64,000 nucleotides of DNA. Origin: Alteriqipengyuania bathyomarina_B (GTDB lineage: Bacteria; Pseudomonadota; Alphaproteobacteria; Sphingomonadales; Sphingomonadaceae). Under the pieces are notes generated by a model. That model saw nothing but the letters and a program-made list of their open reading frames with translations, did not search any database and was not told the origin of the DNA. Below are positions 60,301-64,000 of the stretch, one piece after another. The first letter of the stretch is position 1, and the number at the start of each line of letters is the position of its first letter. The position numbers and the translations under genes were made by a program. The DNA lies in the NCBI RefSeq assembly GCF_038594605.1, contig NZ_JBCFZM010000003.1, positions 434,001-498,000 on the forward strand, written 5' to 3'.

Positions 60301-63236
60301 AACCGGAAGATACCGGGGACGAGGGAGAGCCAGACGAAGGTGGTGGAACCGCAGAAGGCAGCGGCTCGGGCGACGGCGAAACCGAAACGACCGGGAACGA
60401 GACCGTATCGGGCAACGAAGAAGAAGGCGTCGAGGTCGTCACGACGCGCAACAGCGTGACCGACACGCTCGAACAGTCGAGCAGCACCAGCATCTCGCCG
60501 AGCGGCAATTTCTCGAATTTCACCGAGAGCGTCGTGTCGATCGAGGAGACCTATACCGCCGATAACGAGGTTGCCACCAACACCACCACCTTCACCCAGG
60601 TGCGGCGGACCAATATTGCGCGCTTCTTCAATAACGGCCTTGTCGGGAGCGATCAGGCGGCGGTCACCATCAATGTTACCGGCGTGGGTGCCGAAGGCGA
60701 GAGCACGCGCGAGACCGCGACCATCGAGAATGGCGGCGCGATTTTCGGGGACATCACCCTGCGGGCCATCGGGTCGCAGGGTTCGGGACGGCTGTTCAGC
60801 GACAATACCGGCGAAGAGACGGTGTCCGAACTCTCGTTCACCCGCACCGCGCTTGCCAGCGCGGCCCGCCTCGACAATGCCGGTCTGATCAATGGCAGCG
60901 TCGCGGTGCAGGCCGGGACGGGCACGGTTGCGAATCGGGGCATCATGCGCGGCGAGGTCAATCTCGGCGCCGCTGCCGCCAACGAGGTGACCATCAGTAT
61001 CGATCAGGAAGCGCTGGACGCATTGTCCGAGGCGGCCGACGATACACCACCGGGCATGGAGGAAATCCGCGCGCTGCTCACCACTGAACTCGGCCCGGAT
61101 CTGTTGCAGCAGACCTATTCCTTCGCGCAGGACGGCCTGCTTGTCGGAAACATCCGCATCGGCGAACTGGAGACGATCGGCCTGGCGGGCTTCCTGCCCG
61201 AAGGGACGCGAACCTCGCAGATCGGCGCGAACATCGCCCTGGGCGACAATTCGATCACGCTGGGCGCCATCGCGGGCGAGACGGGCACCAGCGCGGGCGA
61301 GGGCGCGCCCGAGCGCCTGACCTCGACCATTGTCACGCTGACGGGAAGCGGCTTCTTCGGCGTGGGGAACGATCTGACGCCTGCCGAAGGCGACTATCTG
61401 TTCGCCCCCGACTTCGCGCCTTACGTCGCCTTCGATCCGAGCCTGCTCGACGATTTCGACACGCTCGCCTCGGGCGCACGGGTAAGCGGGGTCGAACGGA
61501 TTGAGCGGGCCGGCACGGGGACCTTCACGATTGTCGCCGCGTCCGTGGCAGAAGGTGACTACGCGTTCGACATCGGCAGCTTCGATATCCAGTCGGGCGA
61601 TGTTCAGCTGGGCGTGGCCGGCAGCGGCGTTTTCAGGCTGCGCGGGGATGTGTCGAACGATGGCGGCCTGTGGCTCGGCCGGACGGTCGGACATGCGGGG
61701 GGGGGCGCCACCATCGACGGGATCGCGTTCAGTGTGACCGGGAACTATCGGCAAGGGGCCGATGGGCGGCTTTATGTGCCGATCAACGCCACGATCGCAA
61801 CCGCTCCTGCAAGCACTGCCGCGCGGCTCGACGTGAGCGGAGATGCGAGCCTTGCGGGACAGATCGCGCTGCTCAACCAGCCCGGCATCTACTTCGGCGG
61901 CGAGCGGGTCGATTTCCTCTCGGTCGGCGGAATCTACTCCGACGAAGGCCTGGAGGTGGACCCGGCCCATGAGTCTCCCTTCCTCGACTACCGGCTGACA
62001 ACCGCGCTCGAGGGCGATGCAACGCTGGTCGGTATCGAAGTGATCCGCACGCCCTATGCCAGTGCCGCGACCAACGCGAACGAGCGCGCGGTGGCCGAGG
62101 CATTCCAGGGCGCGCTCGCGTCGCTCCAGTCCGCGCCCGCTATCGCGGAAGGCACCAGGCTGGCCGCGCTGCGCGACAGCGTGATCGCGCTCGATTTCGG
62201 CAGTACCGACATTGCCACGCAATTCGGCGCGGTCGGTTCGGCCGCCGCCTATGGGTCGATCCTGAACCTGTCCGCACTCGACGCGTTCAATCCGCTCGGC
62301 CGGGGTGGCTTGGGGGCCGGCATCGGTGCCTCGCCCGTCGCGCAGCGGCGCGCCGGTGGCGGCGCACGCGGCGCAGCGATCAGGCAAAGCCGTGCGATCG
62401 ATCGGTCCGGTGCACCCTGGTCGAGTCTCGGCGGGGAAAGTGGCGAGGGGACACGGGTCACGGCCTGGGCCATGCCGAGCTTCGGATCGCAGACGCTCGA
62501 GGCGGATCCCGTCCTTGGCACGTCGCAGCTGGAGAGCGACCATTTCGGGATCGTCGGCGGCTTCGAGCTGACGAGCGAGGGGGAACGGCGGATCGGATTC
62601 GGCTTCGGCTACGACGGTCTCGATGCCACGGCGAGCGGCTACGGAGCGCAGGCCGACAGTCTGGTGCTGGGTGCCTACCTGGCGCAGCGCTTGGGCCCGG
62701 TCCTGGCTTCGGCGCAGGTCGCCTACGCGTGGACCGACTGGGACGTGGACCGGGGGCCGAGCAGTGCGAGCTTTGCGAGCAACGAACTGCGCGTGAGTGG
62801 CGACCTTGGCTACGATCTGGCCTTCGGCGATGCCGCTTTCGGTCCCTTCGCCGCCTTCACCTGGCGGGTCATCGACGTGGACGGCTTCACCGAGACGGGC
62901 GGACCGACGCCCCTGACCATCGCCGAGCAGGAGGACTCGGTGTTCTCCCCCGAGCTTGGCCTGCGGTTCGCCTACACAGGCTCGACCGTGCGGCCCTTCG
63001 CGTCTGCCAGCTATGTTTTCCAGGGTGAGATCGACACGCCGGTAACCGCGAGCTTCGTGGCGCTTCCGGATGCGACCTTCGCACTGCAAGGCACGCAGCC
63101 GGAAGACTACACCCGGCTGACCGGCGGTGTTGCCTTCGACCTTGGCTTCGGAGAGCTGACGCTGCGCGGCGATGCCCTGCTTGGCGAAGATCGCGAGGCG
63201 CTGGACTTCGCCGGTGGCTTGCGCATCCCGTTCTGA
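57330..63236 (+). CDS. Large autotransporter protein
   Basis: The 1968-residue protein has a signal (MNASYRARLLAGAAAATAIISAAPVMAQ). A passenger of about 1650 residues consists of imperfect repeats that look like beta-helix rungs (G.I.GDV.L type) alternating with Thr-rich hairpins such as TVETTVLDDGTEQTDQVETVT and TTTRTPVDGEDDR. An acidic linker lies at about residues 988-1037. The last about 260 residues form an autotransporter barrel (AWAMPSFGSQTL, FGFGYDGLDATASGYGAQADSLVLGAYLAQRLGPV) ending in Phe (GLRIPF). The ATG at 57330 has AGGAG at spacing 9. G9 at 61697-61705 lies about 250 codons before the barrel. The passenger's ligand is unknown. Confidence 0.93.
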   Translation: MNASYRARLLAGAAAATAIISAAPVMAQSCEVDSDSVECEADVEASEINEALGELSGPSGVLEIGEDVLVTADVSEIEPQTPPVTGNMSIANNGVIGSEADPLDIVFQPPEGTPDVGSSFDFANYGAMYGDVDVVVDLAASFGLTGLQVGSVSLESRYGDLSAVIAGDLILTDDAEDEGVLAMSTALGVATVRTLEGANIGGDVAVLAGDDVALINSGTISGDVEMQAGIQSIETEQLVTVETTVLDDGTEQTDQVETVTNRSSYTRGEAGVLNGVTGVISGDVELRGSDGVRLRNAGLIDGAVVLNSANQEFYEEDVNLIRTARSPGGGETFSFIGVSNEARSTNVGGDITATIAPGGAITGGLTAITNRGAVNMLIDGRIGEPEAGGDLTVIASGIETYELTRIDPDDGSTFEQVEQTATGGRADVTIGPDGSVYGNASVEALGGIGFYSQGLVAGNLQLTSLALPNSSSMATATSEAEVDGGSQTVETRTTTFETAVAGGAIEAAIGDGGAVLGDISANSALGIAFDLDGMALGDIDLTSQANAQTDETIRTVTTTRTPVDGEDDRVVSVATETRLTENTPVGGSVTGRYYGIVGAPEEDENARDIAVTQIAAGESSATIGGTIYGSFEGRAEAIASTIARSGTLERSLGGGLPASRRSETEEVTTVTHLVADSSVFLTGAVLSNGEADGNVEVIASRGTASLQIEGGRVGGSVAVAGGNGTDGQETATLVELSQDTEAGDLQPISRTEITAETNALAGGTANLTLTGGTIDGDAVVLGFGSGEGTVGAYVALDAQSMIGGVLGISNAEEQEDAFDTLERTSDTRVRGPDGAVSRTVVEVEENTPSALAGDVVAEIDGSIGGLQARAFFGDVSVTLGGTSNGDITIASGATAANRTVTTAYTGSDPESLDAEARQSRSETQQVSTYGGIAALTIAAPSGQQEGAEATAAIQQGNIRLAGAEASILTVEAGARVLPGGGLIAVGEALPEPEDTGDEGEPDEGGGTAEGSGSGDGETETTGNETVSGNEEEGVEVVTTRNSVTDTLEQSSSTSISPSGNFSNFTESVVSIEETYTADNEVATNTTTFTQVRRTNIARFFNNGLVGSDQAAVTINVTGVGAEGESTRETATIENGGAIFGDITLRAIGSQGSGRLFSDNTGEETVSELSFTRTALASAARLDNAGLINGSVAVQAGTGTVANRGIMRGEVNLGAAAANEVTISIDQEALDALSEAADDTPPGMEEIRALLTTELGPDLLQQTYSFAQDGLLVGNIRIGELETIGLAGFLPEGTRTSQIGANIALGDNSITLGAIAGETGTSAGEGAPERLTSTIVTLTGSGFFGVGNDLTPAEGDYLFAPDFAPYVAFDPSLLDDFDTLASGARVSGVERIERAGTGTFTIVAASVAEGDYAFDIGSFDIQSGDVQLGVAGSGVFRLRGDVSNDGGLWLGRTVGHAGGGATIDGIAFSVTGNYRQGADGRLYVPINATIATAPASTAARLDVSGDASLAGQIALLNQPGIYFGGERVDFLSVGGIYSDEGLEVDPAHESPFLDYRLTTALEGDATLVGIEVIRTPYASAATNANERAVAEAFQGALASLQSAPAIAEGTRLAALRDSVIALDFGSTDIATQFGAVGSAAAYGSILNLSALDAFNPLGRGGLGAGIGASPVAQRRAGGGARGAAIRQSRAIDRSGAPWSSLGGESGEGTRVTAWAMPSFGSQTLEADPVLGTSQLESDHFGIVGGFELTSEGERRIGFGFGYDGLDATASGYGAQADSLVLGAYLAQRLGPVLASAQVAYAWTDWDVDRGPSSASFASNELRVSGDLGYDLAFGDAAFGPFAAFTWRVIDVDGFTETGGPTPLTIAEQEDSVFSPELGLRFAYTGSTVRPFASASYVFQGEIDTPVTASFVALPDATFALQGTQPEDYTRLTGGVAFDLGFGELTLRGDALLGEDREALDFAGGLRIPF

Positions 63237-63241
63237 GGCTC

Positions 63242-63269
63242 GGCCGCCGCGTCTCGGGGCGCGGCGGCC
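63242..63269. terminator. Hairpin between converging genes, possible terminator
   Basis: A 10-bp stem (GGCCGCCGCG with CGCGGCGGCC) and 8-base loop follows the autotransporter stop by five bases. There is no T-run, so it may be a stabilising hairpin or a factor-dependent terminator. Confidence 0.45.
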
Positions 63270-63293
63270 CACGCCTTCAGGCCGCCCGGGAGT

Positions 63294-63932
63294 TCAGACG
63301 AAGGTCCACGGCGCGAAGATGGTCGTGATCGCAAAGTGGGCCACGATGATCGCGAGCAGGCCGACCGCCCAGCGGCGGGACTTGACGAAAGGCATTGCCA
63401 GCAGGGTCAGGGTGCCGATCATGTCGGCCCAGTCGACAAGCTCGACGATCCACGCCGGAGCGTCGATCGCACGCTCTTCCGAGTAGACCGTGTATCCGAT
63501 CTCGACGAGGACCGCGATTGCGATCACGCCGAGCCAGATGAAGCGCCGGTGCGCCATGTAATACTCGTCGAAATCGGGCCAGGCCTCGGGCTCGTCCGGC
63601 CACAGGGCAGCGCTGATCAGATAGTACCAGCCGATGACGGCGAGCACGCACACGAGGCTGAGCAGGTGGAGCGGGACATTGCCCTGCACCTCGTACATGA
63701 ACAGCCAGAAGGTCGCCTGGTGAAACAGGACCACGGCAGCGGACAGCGGCACCAGCCAACCAATCCGGATCTGCTGCGGCTTACCGTTTGCGTCGGTGTC
63801 GCTCGGCGCGAGACGATCGTGACGGATCCTGCTGCGCAGTTTGTAGGCGCGGGCATAGCCCGCCAGCACCTCGGCCATGGTGAGGCCGAGAAGCAAGGTA
63901 AACAGTTCGAATGTAATGTCGAATTCGCTCAT
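63294..63932 (-). CDS. Membrane protein of unknown function
   Basis: The 212-residue protein has about six hydrophobic segments, starting FELFTLLLGLTMAEVLAGYARAYKL, then WLVPLSAAVVLFHQATFWLFMYEV and HLLSLVCVLAVIGWYYLISAALWPDE, and ending WAVGLLAIIVAHFAITTIFAPWTFV. The ATG at 63932 is chosen because MSEFDITFELFTLLL begins the first segment with a normal N-terminus and GGGGAAG upstream. Similar proteins occur in sphingomonads with no known function. It converges on the autotransporter. Confidence 0.75.
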   Translation of the reverse strand: MSEFDITFELFTLLLGLTMAEVLAGYARAYKLRSRIRHDRLAPSDTDANGKPQQIRIGWLVPLSAAVVLFHQATFWLFMYEVQGNVPLHLLSLVCVLAVIGWYYLISAALWPDEPEAWPDFDEYYMAHRRFIWLGVIAIAVLVEIGYTVYSEERAIDAPAWIVELVDWADMIGTLTLLAMPFVKSRRWAVGLLAIIVAHFAITTIFAPWTFV

Positions 63933-64000
63933 CGGCTTCCCCTCCATATCGAGGATTAAAGCCGTCGCGAAACCGATGTCCAATGCCCATCAGGCAACGT

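Noticed and set aside
58728..63272. A 1514-codon open frame on the minus strand under the autotransporter gene
   Set aside because: It is the mirror of GC-rich codon use in the true gene. It has no ribosome site, signal or family, and is full of Arg/Gly/Ala.

Overview
The window is ordinary chromosome from a high-GC alphaproteobacterium of the order Sphingomonadales, most probably family Erythrobacteraceae. The evidence is the his operon with an embedded small-membrane-protein pair, a ybgC-tolQRAB-pal cluster, an alphaproteobacterial SspB, a LOV-domain histidine kinase like those known from Erythrobacter litoralis, TonB-dependent receptors, and many sphingomonad-type small lipoproteins. There is no rRNA, CRISPR array, insertion sequence or prophage. 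The genus and species cannot be fixed from the sequence alone.

Layout. 0-5 kb holds small envelope and stress genes: YaiI family, PRC-barrel-like lipoprotein, cold-shock protein, fasciclin lipoprotein and a COG3650-like lipoprotein. 5-7 kb holds a LOV sensor kinase with its receiver, behind a promoter matching the general-stress sigma factor EcfG. 7-13 kb holds an S41 protease, YbhB, DoxX-like, cupin and dipeptidase genes, a second EcfG-type promoter driving a three-gene stress operon, and dapD. 13-22.5 kb is a catabolic cluster: kinase-like protein, Zn-dependent dehydrogenase, three acyl-CoA dehydrogenases, a GPH-type transporter and an SDR enzyme, interleaved with palindromic intergenic repeats. 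23.5-25 kb holds gmk and sspB. 25.3-29.3 kb is hisB-hisH-hisA-(two small membrane proteins)-hisF-hisE-HIT. 29.4-34 kb is ybgC-tolQ-tolR-tolA-tolB-pal. 34-45.7 kb is mixed: J-domain protein, TonB receptor, trans-sulfuration enzyme with a structured leader, secreted endonuclease family protein, DUF547 protein, infC, pdeM, hemF and GH16 glucanase. 45.8-54.4 kb holds a TrkH/TrkA potassium uptake pair, an M1 peptidase, the RelA/SpoT enzyme, a chain of overlapping small genes, a cyclophilin and a zincin-type metallopeptidase.

The last 9.5 kb, beyond a tRNA-Ser(GGA), looks accessory. It has an AT-richer stretch with a broken ORF, an AraC-family regulator, an exported protein made of three identical-spacing four-cysteine repeats, and a 1968-residue autotransporter whose gene carries a G9 tract. 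The cysteine-repeat protein and the autotransporter are the best candidates here for something undescribed.

Other points of note are an ATA start codon for infC, a dispersed repeat that folds into a perfect three-way junction, an apparent homopolymer frameshift in the first gene, and a tandem paralogous membrane-protein pair inside the his operon. Functions given for named families rest on recognised motifs read by eye. No database search was run.
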